The notes below the pieces were generated by a model. It saw nothing but the letters and a program-made list of their open reading frames with translations. It was not told the origin of the DNA and did not search any database. Of a stretch of 64,000 nucleotides of DNA, positions 33,118 through 44,634 are shown one piece after another; the first letter of the stretch is position 1, and every line of letters starts with the position of its first letter. The stretch comes from Jaltomata sinuosa (lineage: Eukaryota > Streptophyta > Magnoliopsida > Solanales > Solanaceae), in contig QJPP01000811.1 of the NCBI GenBank assembly GCA_003996215.1, positions 548,519-612,518 on the forward strand. Direction: 5' to 3'. The position numbers were made by a program, and so were the translations under genes.

Positions 33118-33135
33118 TCCCCGGCAACGGCGCCA
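33118..33135 (-). promoter_or_regulatory. Element B primer-binding site (tRNA-Asp type)
   Basis: The plus strand reads TCCCCGGCAACGGCGCCA, identical over 18 bases to the 3' end of plant tRNA-Asp(GUC) with CCA. It lies five bases inside the 5' LTR. This is the primer type of Athila elements. It is not a tRNA gene. Confidence 0.9.
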
Positions 33136-33140
33136 CTTTT

Positions 33141-34470
33141 TGATAACGCCCAAACTACACCTCAAATTAACGAAGCGTAAGCGGTCGTAGTCAAATATAG
33201 AACCCAACTAGGTTGGGGTCGAATCCCACAGAGAATATGGTGAAAATTAAGTCTTTAGTGAATTAAGTGACTAGTCGTCAATAGTTTCCGGTAAAAGGGG
33301 GTGTTTTTGCGTAATCAAATTGTAAACAAAAACAAACAATTAACGTATGAGAAATAATCAATAGGAGAATGAACTAGGGAAGTGTTTACCATGGCGTTGG
33401 TAACAATGTCGATTCTAGGCTTAACCGGGTTCTTTTTATGTGTGTTCACGATGTGATTGAATTAATGGTATCGTCTAAACGTCTCTCGACCAAATAAACA
33501 AATTTCCTTTTCTATTCTCTCGACCTCGAAAAGATGTGCTTTTTAGATTTCAATCCTAAACATCAAGTAGATTAATCTAGTTACAGCATTAATCATTAGA
33601 CGAGAGTTAGTAGTCTCGAATCCTTGTTGTTAATCAAGTTTCCTGGTTTTAATCTCTTTACTCAAGCAAACTTAAACCTAGGCATGTTCTAATGTTTGCA
33701 ACCACTATAAAACATTAAATAATGAATGATTAACAACGTGACAATACATATATTGAACCCAACGCTACCCGGAATCTATATCGCTACGTTTGCCATGGCT
33801 CCCACAACCCTAGTTGTGGGAGGTTTAGTTACTCATGCTTGTAGAAGAACAAAAGAAAGCAATATTCATAATAAAGAAAAGAGATCCTTACAATGTATTG
33901 AAAACAATCTTTAATTAATTCAAGAGCAAGAACAACAAAATCTCAAGAACGATTCAAGAACACGAATTCAAGAAGTAGAAAACGTGTTTCTTGCTCTCCA
34001 AGTCGACTAAAACTCCTAAAATTATTTAGTAACGTGTGTAAAAACTATTGGAAAGGTAATGTGTAAAATAAACCTAACATAGGGTATTTATAGGAGTCTA
34101 GGAAACCAATCCCAAAAACACTCGGATTCCGCGTCGCGGACTGCCTAAGTGTGACGGCTTGGGGTGACGGACCGTCACAGGGTTGACGGACCGTTACCTG
34201 GACCGTCACTCTTAGGCAGTGGTGCTGCCTTGGCTGCTGCCTTGGTGTGACGGTTTGGGTGATGGACCGTCACACCCTTGACGGACCGTCACCTGAACCG
34301 TCACTCTTATCCAGAATGTTCTTTTTCGCGTATTTCCGTCCGTTTCCGTGTTTGTTTCCATTTCCTACAAATAAAACATAAAAACATCAAAAACAACAAT
34401 GGTTGCTTGAAAACGTACGATTTTTCTTAGTAAAAAGGAGTTGAAAGTGCCGTAAATTAGCGGCACATCA
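33141..34470 (-). repeat. Element B 5' LTR
   Basis: 1330 bp, nearly identical to the 3' LTR at 27595-28925. Most differences are C/T or G/A changes. One of the four TGACGGACCGTCAC palindromes has lost its CG (GACCGTTAC). Confidence 0.95.
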
Positions 34471-34475
34471 CTCTA

Positions 34476-36490
34476 CTCGAAGTGATGAACATGATCTCCG
34501 TTCTCTCTATCCAAATGGGTAAACAGATTGGTCGAATTAATACTCGAATGGAGGGTATTAAAGCAACAAATAGGGATGCTTCTTCAACTCCTCTCATTCA
34601 TTACCATGGAACCACAAGTGGAGCTCGCCAAGCTTCTTCTTCCCCGATGTCACCTAGAACTCTTCACTGAATGATCTACCCCACTTCCACCATCCCATTA
34701 CCATATATTACCCACCAACCTCTACCACAAGTGCCTCAACAACCACTACGCATACCTCATCCACAACCCCAATTGCCTCAACCATACCCACAAGTGTCTC
34801 CACATCCACTAAATATCCATCAACCACTTTGAAATGTCCAACCATTCCGAAATGTCCAACCAATGGGTGATGAGCTCCCCGAAGAGCTCCAAGAGGAGTT
34901 AGAAGAGGTAGCCAATGAATTTAACAATCGAATGAGAGGGAAACACATGCAATTCTAAGGTCCTCATCGTGGGGGAGGGGCAAGACATGGTCCTATCCCT
35001 CAAATGGGTAGGCAAAGAGGTATTCAAGGGCGAGTCAACCACCAAGGCCGAGGTTATCATGATGACAACTATGGTGACGATCTGTATTGAGATAATGGAC
35101 ACCATGGCAATATTGGGGGTCGAGACACGAGTCTTAACTCCATCAAAGTTACTCTTCCTTCCTTCAAGGGTAGAAGCAATCCCGATGTGTTCCTTGATTG
35201 GGTGATACAATGTGATAGAATATTCTTGACTAATGATATGTTCGAAGTGCGAAAGGCGTCTTATGCTATTGCTCAATTTGAGGGGTTTGCTTCTACATGG
35301 TTGGAAACTCAAGTGAAGGCAAGGAGATTGCATGGTTTGACCCTCACTTCACTTGGGAAGAGCTAAAGGCTATCTTGAGGCGCAAATATGTAACCGAATG
35401 GTATTTTCAAGAGAAACTCAAGAAGGTCTACACTTTACAACAAGACACCAAGAGTGTGGAAGAATATTATGATGAGTTCCAACTTGTGAAGACGAGGATT
35501 GATTTTGAAGAGGATCCTATAAACGCTATGACTCAGTTCTGTGCCAGGTTTAGTAAAGATATTGCTTCCCAAATGAGACTCCACCATTATAGTGATATTG
35601 ATGAAACTCTTGAAGCAGCTATTGAGATAGAAGTGGGGCTCAAGGAAGAGAAGCTCAACAAGTCGACAAGGTACAAGGGTTCTTGGACCAACAACAAAGA
35701 AGGGGGTTCTTCCTCTTCCAATTGGCAACGCAACAAGGGCAATATGCAAGATTCAAAGAAGCCTTTTGTCCAAGGCAATCAAGTTGAGAAGCCGATTACT
35801 AAAGTTTCCCTAATGGAAGGAGGTAATTCTTCTAGACCTCTTCAATGCTATAAATATCAAGGTTTTGGTCACAAGATGAGTGAGTGCCCCAACCGGAGGG
35901 CATTCATTGTAATGATGGAAGAATCTTGTAGTGATAATGATGTGCAATTTCTTGAGGGGGATGATAATAAGGGTGCCCACAGAGAGGAAGATGTTGATAA
36001 TGAGGAGGGTGACCAATATGGAGATGTTGTCGTGCCTTGTGGTTTAGCAATGAGGGCCTTGGTAATCAAGGATATGCCTCAAGAAGGGGAGCTTACCATT
36101 CCAAACTATGTAGTACGAAGGGCCATGATAAGCAAGGCTATGGATGACCCGAGTCAAAGGGAGAACCTTTTTCATTCTAAGTGCCTCATCAAGGGAAATG
36201 TATGTTCCTTGATAATTGATAGTTGGAGTTGTGCCAATGTTGCAAGTACTACCTTGGTGGATTTTCTCAACCTTTCCACCACCAAACACTCTACTCCATA
36301 CAAGCTTCAATGGTTGAGAAAATGTGGGGAGTTGAGAGTGCATAAACAAGTCTTGATCAAGTTTAAGATTGGTAAATACCAAGATGAAGTCCTATGTGAT
36401 GTGGTACCAATGCAAAGAAGGGGGTTCTTCCTCTTCCAATTGGCAACGCAACAAGGGCAATATGCAAGATTCAAAGAAGCCGATTACTAA
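34476..36490 (+). pseudogene. Element A gag and first copy of zinc-knuckle/protease segment
   Basis: The first part (34476-34670) continues the gag broken by B and ends at a stop. The capsid region resumes in other frames, clearly at 35297-35700 (WEELKAILRRKYVTEW, YYDEFQLVKTRI). The zinc knuckle reads CYKYQGFGHKMSECP, with the second cysteine changed to tyrosine. The protease site is IIDSWSCANVAS, where DSG would be expected. At 36413 a tandem duplication shifts the frame and the protein soon ends. None of this can give a working polyprotein. Confidence 0.8.
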
Positions 36491-37100
36491 AGTTTCCCTA
36501 AAGGAAGGAGGTAATTCTTCTAGACCTCTTCAATGCTATAAATATCAAGGTTTTGGTCATAAGATGAGTGAGTGCCCCAACCGGAGGGCATTCATTGTAA
36601 TGATGGAAGAATCTTGTAGTGATAATGATGTGCAATTTCTTGAGGGGGATGATAATGAGGGTGCCCACAGAGAGGAAGATGTTGATAATGAGGAGGGTGA
36701 CCAATATGGAGATGTTGTCGTGCCTTGTGGTTTAGCAATGAGGGCCTTGGTAATCAAGGATATGCCTCAAGAAGGGGAGCTTACCGTGCCAAACTATGTA
36801 GTACGAAGGGCCATGATAAGCAAGGCTATGGATGACCCGAGTCAAAGGGAGAACCTTTTTCATTCTAAGTGCCTCATCAAGGGAAATGTATGTTCCTTGA
36901 TAATTGATAGTTGGAGTTGTGCCAATGTTGCAAGTACTACCTTGGTGGATTTTCTCAACCTTTCCACCACCAAACACTCTACTCCATACAAGCTTCAATG
37001 GTTGAGAAAATGTGGGGAGTTGAGAGTGCATAAACAAGTCTTGATTAAGTTTAAGATTGGTAAATACCAAGATGAAGTCCTATGTGATGTGGTACCAATG
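35695..37100 (+). repeat. Tandem duplication in element A gag-protease
   Basis: Copy 1 is 35695-36412 (718 bp) and copy 2 is 36413-37100 (688 bp). Copy 2 lacks 30 bp between two AGAAGCC words. Otherwise the copies differ at only about six positions by eye. The joint shares CAA microhomology. Because 718 is not a multiple of three, the duplication breaks the reading frame. Confidence 0.95.
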
Positions 37101-37259
37101 CAAGCTTGTCATGTTTTGCTTGGGATATCGTGGCAATATGATAGATCTACAAACCATGATGGTAGAACCAATCGGTATTCCTTTGAGCATGAAGGGAACA
37201 AACATGTCTTATATCATTTGACACCGGTGCAAGTTAGTCAAGTATACCAAAAGATGTGA
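36369..37259 (+). pseudogene. Element A second zinc-knuckle/protease copy
   Basis: Open frame of 296 codons carrying the second copy of the knuckle (CYKYQGFGHKMSECP) and protease (IIDSWSCANVAS), then the unique protease end (ACHVLLGISWQYDRS and HLTPVQV). Here the segment is joined to the proper downstream sequence, so copy 2 keeps the original junction to pol. A stop at 37257-37259 separates it from RT. Confidence 0.8.
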
Positions 37260-37262
37260 GAG

Positions 37263-38814
37263 TTGAAGGAGAAAATCAAGGGTGGGGATGGTAGTAGTAG
37301 AGACAATGGAGTCGGAGAAGGGAGTGAAAAGATGGAGAACCCTAAGACAAAGGCAAATGTGGCTCTCCTGACAAGTTTTAAGGAGATTTCGGGGGAGATG
37401 GATGAGAGACACCCGGTGGTCCTTATCTTGCATAGGGACTATTCTTTACATACTAATGAACTAACCTCTTATTTGCCTAGTTCTATTTCTTCTCTTTTGC
37501 AGTCCTATGACCATGTGTTTCCCTTGGAACTTCCATCGGGATTGCCTCTGTTAAGGGGAATTGAGCACCAAATTGACTTCATCCCGGGGCCACAATTTCC
37601 AAAAAAACTGGCTTATAGTGCCAACCCGGTGGACACCAAAGAACTCCAACGGCAAGTGGATGAACTCCTTGAGAAAGGGGTGGTACGTGAAAGCATGAGT
37701 TCGTGTGCGGTCCCAGTGATCTTGGTTTCAAAAAATGGTGGCACATGGCAAATATGTGTGGATTGTCATGCCATTAATAAAATTACGGTAAAGTATCACC
37801 ATCCCATTCCTCGATTTGATGACATGTTAGATGAATTAAATAGTTCATGTGTATTCTCTAAGATAGATCTTAGTAGCGGTTACCATCAAATCCGGATGAA
37901 GGTGATGAGTGGAAAACAACATTCAAACCAAATTTGGTCTATATGAATGGTTAGTGATGACTTTTGGTCTCACTAACGCTCCTAATACTTTCATGGGCTT
38001 AATGAATCATGTGATGAAACCTTTTATTGGAAAATTTGTGGTTGTGTATTTTGATGATGTGTTAGTGTATAGCAAGACCATGGATGAACATGTTGTTCAT
38101 TTGAAATGTGTGTTTGAAGTGCTTAGACAAGAACAACTTTATGCTAATGTGGATAAATGCTCTTTTGGTGTTGATGAAGTTGTCTTCTTGGGTTTTATTA
38201 TGAGTTCAAGGGGCGTTGAGGTTGATGAATTTAAAATAGACGCTATTAGGAATTGGCCAACTCCTACATCCATTGGTGATGTTCATAGTTTCCATGGATT
38301 GGCTATTTTCTATAGGCGGTTTGTTAAAGGATTTAGCATCATAGCCGTTCCCTTGACCAATGTAATCCGTAAGGATACACCTTTCTGTTGGGGTGAGGAG
38401 CAAGCTAAGGCATTTGAAACCTTGAAGAAAATGCTTGGCTCCGCACCATTGTTGCAATTTCCCAATTTTGATAAGATCTTTGAAATTGAATGTGATGCTA
38501 GTAAGGTAGGTATTGGTACAGTTTTGATGCAAGATTCAAAATCCATTGCCTATTTTAGTGAAAACCTTAAAGGTGCGACATTAAATTACTCCACCTATGA
38601 TCTTGAGCTTTTGCTTTGATTAGAGCTTTGGGTAATCAACAACATTACTTGTGGCCTAAAGAGTTTGTCATTAGGACCGATCATGGGTCCTTGAAACACC
38701 TAAAGGCCCAAGGGAAGTTTATTAAACAGCATCCCAAATGGGTTTAATTCCTTGAAACTTTCCCTTATGTAATACAATACGAAAAGGGGAAGGATAATGT
38801 TGTAGCGGATGCCT
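37263..38814 (+). pseudogene. Element A reverse transcriptase and RNase H, frameshifted
   Basis: Frame 37263-37946 gives the RT fingers (VPVILVSKNGGTWQICVDC, FSKIDLSSGYHQIR). Near 37910 a frameshift moves to 37909-38619, with FGLTNAPNTF and the catalytic YFDD at 38047-38058. The thumb and RNase H follow (IECDASKVGIGTVLMQDSK). The frame breaks again at 38619, and remaining RNase H motifs (RTDHGSLKHL, KDNVVADALSRK) sit in another frame with one stop. The catalytic YFDD is kept, but the enzyme is dead through frame damage. Confidence 0.85.
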
Positions 38815-40342
38815 TGTCTAGAAAACATGTTGTGATTACTACTTTGACTTCCAAATTGATGGGTTTTGAAAGCTTGAAAATATTGTATCCCGAGGACCCC
38901 ATTTTTGCTCCAATCTATAAAGATTGTGAAGCATGGGAAAGGGACCATGGGCGTAAGGATAAACCTCCTACCCCTTTTGCTAGATTTGATGGTTACTTAT
39001 TCAAGAACAAGCGACTATGTGTACGAATGAGCTCTTGGAGGGAACTAATAGTGAGGGAGGCACATGATGAGGATTAATGGGACATTTTGGTATTGATAAA
39101 AACTTGGGGATTCTTGAAGAACAATTCGTTTGGCCAAAAATGCGTAGTGATGTTGCAAAACTTTATGGTCAATATGTTGAATATCGTAGTGCTAAGTCTA
39201 GACTACTTCCCCATAGTTTGTACACTCCACTTCCCACTCCCTAAAGACCTTGGCTTGACATTTCTATGGATTTTGTGTTGGGTTTGCCAAGGACTAGAAG
39301 TGGAAAAGATAGCATTTTTGTGATTGTTGACCGATTCTCCAAGATGGCTCATTTTATTGCATGTCATAAGTGTGATGATGCTTCTCATGTTGCATCTTTG
39401 TTTTTTGAGAATGTGGTCAAGTTGCATGGCATTCCTAAAACAATAGTGAGTGATAGGGAACCTAAGTTCCTTAGCCATTTTTGGAAGGAGTTGTGGGGTC
39501 GACTTGGAACAAGATTGTTGTTTTCCACCTCTTGTCACCCCCAAACTGATGGCCAAACCGAAGTTGTGAATATAACCTTAGGTTCTATGCTTAGGGCCAT
39601 GGTTAAAGGAAAGCTAACATCTTGGGAAGACTAATTGCCTTTAGTTGAGTTTGCATATAATCGTGTTATTCATAGTACTATTGGCATGTCCCCATTTGAG
39701 GTTGTTTATGGTTTTAACCCCCTCACCCCTCTTGATCTAACCCCTTTGTCTCAAGATGTTGTTTTAAGTTTAGATGGTAACAAAAGGGCCGAGGCCATGA
39801 AGGCTTTGCATGAGAAGGTGCGCATTCAACTAGAAAAGAAAAATCAAGAGACGGCCAAATGAGCCAACAAGGGTCAAAAAAAGATTGTGTTTGAACCGGG
39901 TGATTGGGTTTGGGTCCATCTCCACAAGGAAAGGTTTCCCAACAAAAGAAAGACAAAGTTAATGTCTAGAGGAGATGGTCCATTTGAAGTACTTGAAAGA
40001 CTCAATGACAATGCATACAAGGTGGCTCTCCCTCCGGAATACCAAGTACATAACACTTTCAATGTGTGTGATCTTTCTCCTATGGTTGTTGATAATGACC
40101 ATTTGAATTTGAGGGAAAATTCCTTTCAAGAAGGGGATAATGATGCAATTCAAGTTGCCTCAAGACCTTTTACAAAAATTCAAGCACGTGAGCTCCAAGC
40201 ATTACAAAGCTTATTTATGAAAAGAGATGCACTTGAGTGCATTATGGAGCCTTCTCGGGGGTTCCACGTCTTGATGATAGCTTGGGGAGATGAAAAGAAG
40301 AAAGAGGCACAAGATGGCTATGTTAGTGAGGAAATAGACTAA
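38815..40342 (+). pseudogene. Element A integrase, broken; C-terminus inside the 3' LTR
   Basis: The zinc-binding part appears near 39070 (GHFGIDKTLGILEEQF), but both expected cysteines are changed (YGQYVEYRSAKSR). The core is at 39266-39634, with the catalytic Asp in MDFVLGLP, the second in VSDREPKF and the Glu in TDGQTEVVN. A TAA/TAG at 39634 and a TGA at 39860 interrupt it. The C-terminal part (39887-40342) has FEPGDWVWVHLHKERFPNKR and NTFNVCDLSPMVV. From 40141 on, about 67 codons lie in the 3' LTR. The polypurine tract AAGAAGGGGATAA is itself coding here. Confidence 0.85.
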
Positions 40343-40774
40343 GCATACAATATGACCATTTGATGAATTATCATGAATTCAACCAAAGGAAGACAATCAA
40401 ACAAGGCCATTGCTTCATTAAGGGTATAATTGTAATAACTAGTTCTTCCTTTCTTTATCCTAGTATAACTAGTAGCTTTCTTAATTTCCTAGGTAGATTA
40501 CATTGATATTGACTAAATACTCTTTGAGAGATTAGTGAGCTTGCTTAAGCTTTTTCTTGTGTTGAATTTGGAAAGAAGGGTTGCTTGGGAATCTAATTCC
40601 CTTGAGGTCTTTCTAATAGGTTTAGTTGCTATCTTGAACAATTCAATGGAGGTCTTTACTTTTAGTATTGGTTGCCTTAATTTTTCAATTGTGTGTCTAC
40701 CTTTCTATCTCTTTTCTTCTTCCTTTTAATTCCTTTTTCTTGTTATTCCCTTTTCTTTACTTAGAATTGTATCA
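40141..40774 (+). repeat. Element A 3' LTR
   Basis: 634 bp matching the 5' LTR at 25803-26437. Its first 200 bp encode the end of integrase. After it the LTR of element C continues. Confidence 0.9.
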
Positions 40775-42707
40775 CCTCTTGTGTTTCCTCTCCCAACATC
40801 CATGGGTGACTCCACAAATGGTGGTTTAGAATAACGACCCATCCTGTCATTCATGATTTTGATCATTAGAGGACCCTCTATTTAGGATCCAAAAATCGCA
40901 GCTCAATTGACGGCCTGTTAATCAGTTCCACGGGCCATCCTGTCGGTCATGATTCCTAAACATCAGAGGACCTTCATCCTCCCAAGATAAAACCATGGGT
41001 CACAGTATCGTCCATTGATCTATTTTATGGACCATCGACTGACTCATGGAATGAAGGTTCAGCAGGCTTCAAAAATAGTTCTAGGTTCCACGAGTCATTC
41101 TACTGGCTGTCGTTTGATTCTATCGGTCGTGGACACGTCCGTGAAACTTCTCGATTTCCAGTTTTTAAAACCCATTCAGCAAGGGTAAATTAGTCTTTTC
41201 CCATACTTTTAATCTAGACCATGTCATTTTAGGGTCCTTAAGAGGGAGTTATATCAGAATTAGCCAAGTTATCCCTCATTCCTTCGATCTAACCTTGAAT
41301 AGTAAGAAAAAATTCTTCTCTCAAGCTTCAAGAACTAGGGATTTCTTCTCAAAAGCTTCAAACTTTGAAATATCTTCAAGATTCTTCAATTACCAGATAT
41401 GTGGGTACCACTAAGGGTCTTGTTTGCCCTTATACCCAAAATCTTAGGCTTTACATTGATTTCCATGATCTTAGAAACTAGGGTTTTCACCCTATTATGC
41501 AAATGTTTATAGAATTCATTCCTCATGCTTATTATATGGTTTTATCCTGTTTAAATGGTTTATCTCTTAGTTTCAATGGTTTTCATGAATTTTTACAAAG
41601 ATTCGAGAAATCAAGAACTTAGCCCTAAATTGTAGTATTTTATCATGAATTAGCTTTCTTAAGAATTTAACCTAGATTACTAGTATTGATTTTTAAATAG
41701 AATTTAGTCAGCTTTCAGTTTACAGTCCTTCAGAAAATAATATTTTCAGACTAGTTAAGTTTTGACGTAGCATTCCAAAACTTCAGTTTTAAAAAGAGAT
41801 AATAGAAATCAGTTTTGAGAGTAGTACTTAGCACCGAGTTGGACTAGGGTACAACATACCCTAAAGTCCAAAACTGCATGCCACTGTAGGTTATTTAGAC
41901 CCTCAGTTGGGCCTCACAACTAGTGATCACACCAGTCATACCTTTATACCCTAGCAAGGTATATTGGATCCTCTCAATGGGGCATATACATCTGACTCTA
42001 TATTTAGCTCACGTGGTTTATGTTGGTTAACAAACTCTTCCACAGAATTAGATTCAACAGTTAGGTACTAGGCCCTCAGTTCAGTTTCACTATTTTACGA
42101 TATCTTTTCAGGATGTCTTTGTATTTTAGATTTATGCATGATCATATTTGGGCCTATGTACAACAGTTTAGTTTACAGTTTTTAAACAACATATCAACAT
42201 TTTAGCATGTTCAGTTATATTGCATATATCTCATGCTCAGTACATTTGAAGTAGTGACGCATACTCTATGTGCCACATCCTATCATAATGCAGGTTTAGG
42301 TTCTCAGATTCAGGATCGCGATTAACTTGGCTCAGCGTATCTCAGCGACTACTTGTGGTGAGTCCTCATCATCCGAGGATGGACTTTTGATGCTTTTCTC
42401 TCTAGTTACTTTTGGTTTTCAGTATTTTGGAGTTAGCAGGGGGTTTGTCCCAGCAACTCATCAATAGTAGAGGCTTTCAGACTTAGAGTCAGACTTCAGC
42501 TTATATAGTCAGTTTTACTTTTTTAGACTTGTGATATATTCAGAGGTTTTCAGCTTAATTCTAAAACTTATATTTTTATCAGTTTAGCTTCTGCTCAGTT
42601 TTAAATTCATGTGATTGTTTAGTATATGCTAGATGATGGGTTAGCTTGGGGTCACTTATGACTCTAAGTACAGTGTCGCATCCAGGGTGTAGACTCGAGG
42701 TGTAACA
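40775..42707 (+). mobile_element. Element C: second piece of its 5' LTR
   Basis: The sequence continues the LTR interrupted at 25802 and ends GAGGTGTAACA at 42707. It has many GGGTCGT/ACGACCC-like words in its first part and a R/U5-like part (tcagtacatttgaagtagtg, gtgagtcctcatcatccgagg). Words of the last part recur in the LTR of E (gtgagtcctcatggttcgagg). Confidence 0.8.
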
Positions 42708-42710
42708 AAC

Positions 42711-42723
42711 TTGGTATTAGAGC
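42711..42723 (+). promoter_or_regulatory. Element C primer-binding site (initiator Met tRNA type)
   Basis: TTGGTATTAGAGC begins four bases after the LTR and differs from the expected TTGGTATCAGAGC by one C to T change. Confidence 0.85.
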
Positions 42724-42921
42724 ATCAGGTTTAAGAGTCCTAAGGTGTCTGAAAGCGGTATTAAGTAGATTCTTTTTCATGGGTGTGAAGCGCTCCACAC
42801 TTATGAGAGAGAGGCTATGAGACATTTTTTTAGGAAACTCCACTTCTTTCATATTCTACATCGTGCGATAGAGTTTAACTCTATTTCTCTCTCCTAATCT
42901 ATTCGTTATACATTTCAGATC

Positions 42922-44634
42922 ATGCCTCTTTGCAGAGCCAACGCCCATAATGCTAATCCTCCAATCCCAGACCACGAGGTCAGGAACACTGAATTCAGGA
43001 ATTCTATTCAGATATTGGCACAAGTTGTGAATTCTCAAGATAATCATCAACCACCTATTACTGCTAACCCAAATGGTGGGACAACTACTGCCAGAGTTAG
43101 GGATTTTATCCGCATGAATCCACCAGAGTTCTTTGGGTCAAAAGTAGATGAGAATCCGCAGAACTTTATTGATGAGATGAAATAGGTTCTCAAAGTAATA
43201 TAGATTTAAGGAGTTGAGAGCACTGAGCTAGCATCCTATCAACTTAAGGATATGGCTCACATTTGGTTCACGCAGTAGAAAGACAGTAGGGGCATGAATG
43301 CAGCTCCTATGACTTGGGACTATTTTGTTGGGGCTTTTCTAGATAGGATATTCACAAGAGAGTTGAGGGAGGCTAAGGATGAGGAGTTTTTGAATCTGAG
43401 GCAGGGATCTATGTCAGTGCAATAGTATGGGTTGAAGTTTACCCAACTCTCAAAATATGCTCCAGAAATGGTAGCCGAGCTAAGGTCTCAGATGAGCAAG
43501 TACATTTTGAGTATTTCTAACTTGGTTAAGAAAGAGTGTAAGACAACTATGTTAGTCTGAGATCATTTCCCAGCTTATGATTTATGCTCAGCAGATGGAA
43601 GAGGGAAAACTTAAGGAGAGAGAGGGAGAGTAAGAGGGCCAGAACAGGGAATTTTGACTATTCTCAGCAGAGGTTGGGCAGTGGAAAAATTGCTCTCCGT
43701 TTTAGCAGAGATCTTTATCTCCAGCACCTTTATTAGTGAGTGCTCTATCTCCCAGACCTTGCCATGATCAAAAGAATAAGGCATCAGGCTCTAAGTCACA
43801 ATGTAGTGTTTTAGGTAACTACAATTTTCTATCATGTCCTAAGTGTGGTAAGAATCATTCAGGTGAGTGTTTTGCTGGTAGAGAAGGGTGTTTTGGGTGT
43901 GGTCAGCTTGGCCATAAGTTGAAGGAGTACCCCTTTGCCATGCAGGGTCAAGGAGGTAACCGACTCCAGTGCAGTACTTCAGCAGCTCCAACAGGTCGCA
44001 CAACTTAGCAGGCCACTACTTCTGGTACAGGCAGTGGTTATCATAAAAACCATCTGTATGCCATGTAATCCCATCAATATCAGGAGAGTTCACCAGATGT
44101 AGTCACTAGTATGTTGCAAGTCTTTTCTCTTGATGTTTATGCTTTACTAGACTTAGGAGCTTCATTTTCTTTTGTGACTTCTTATGGTACATGTAAATTC
44201 AGAGTCACTCCTGAAAAACTTTTAGAGCCCTTCTCAGTCCCCACCCCAGTTGGTGAGTCATCCTTAGCTAAAAGGGTATACAGAAACTGCCCAATCTTAG
44301 TCCTTCATAGAGTCACCTCAGCAGACTTAGTAGAGCTAGATATGACCGATTTTGACATCATTCTCGGTATGGATTGGCTACATGCCCGTTATGCCTCAGT
44401 CGATTATAGAACCAGAGTCGTAAGATTTTAGTTTCCAGATGAGCCTGTCTTAGAGTGGCAGGGTAGTCCTCCAACTTCAAAAGGTTGTTTCATATCTTTC
44501 TACAAAGCCAGAAAGATGATCTCTAAAGGGTACATCTACCACATAGTTTGGGTCAAGGATTCAGAGTCTGAGACCGTATCTCTCCAGTCAGTTCTTATAG
44601 TTAGTGAGTTTCAAAAAATGTTTCCTGAGGATCT
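42922..44634 (+). pseudogene. Element C gag, protease and start of pol, decayed
   Basis: Gag begins at ATG 42922 and carries RDFIRMNPPEFFGSKVDENP, the N-terminal capsid of Tekay-type elements. It then meets TAG stops at former Trp, Gln and Glu positions (43183, 43276, 43422 areas). The zinc knuckle at 43845-43930 reads CPKCGKNH...CFGCGQLGHKLKEYP, the last cysteine changed to tyrosine. The protease is at 44111-44431 (ALLDLGASFSFVTSYG, DFDIILGMDWLHARY). The sequence reaches EFQKMFPEDL and is cut by element D at 44634. It resumes at about 61954. Confidence 0.85.

Larger units (their letters stand above)
27595..34470 (-). mobile_element. Element B: non-autonomous Athila-like gag-protease retrotransposon
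   Basis: A complete 6.9-kb element with LTRs 27595-28925 and 33141-34470, in minus orientation. It is flanked by identical 5-bp copies CTCTA (27590-27594 and 34471-34475). It has a perfect tRNA-Asp-type primer site, a 643-codon gag-protease ORF and a 207-codon continuation, then 1.5 kb without coding. No RT, RNase H or integrase is present. That architecture matches gag-bearing terminal-repeat elements (TR-GAG) described in plants, mobilised by proteins from relatives. The protease and gag resemble Athila. By eye the LTRs differ at about 20 of 1330 positions, so it is the youngest element of the nest. Confidence 0.9.
25803..40774 (+). mobile_element. Element A: chromovirus-like Ty3/gypsy retrotransposon, interrupted by B
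   Basis: The element is bounded by LTRs 25803-26437 and 40141-40774, which start TGATGCAATTC and end GAATTGTATCA. The host duplication is CCTCC at the left (25798-25802) and CCTCT at the right (40775-40779), one mismatch apart. Both flanks are pieces of one LTR of element C. Internal order: primer-binding site, leader, gag, protease, RT, RNase H and integrase. B is inserted in gag. By eye the LTRs differ at roughly 24 of 634 positions. Several frameshifts and stops make it defective. The integrase C-terminus (FEPGDWVWVHLHKERFPNKR, then DLSPMVV) is of a type I associate with chromoviruses near CRM or Reina; no classic chromodomain is seen. Confidence 0.85.

Noticed and set aside
33118..33135. 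Sequence identical to the end of tRNA-Asp
   Set aside because: Only 18 bases match and they sit at the LTR boundary as a primer-binding site; no tRNA gene surrounds them.
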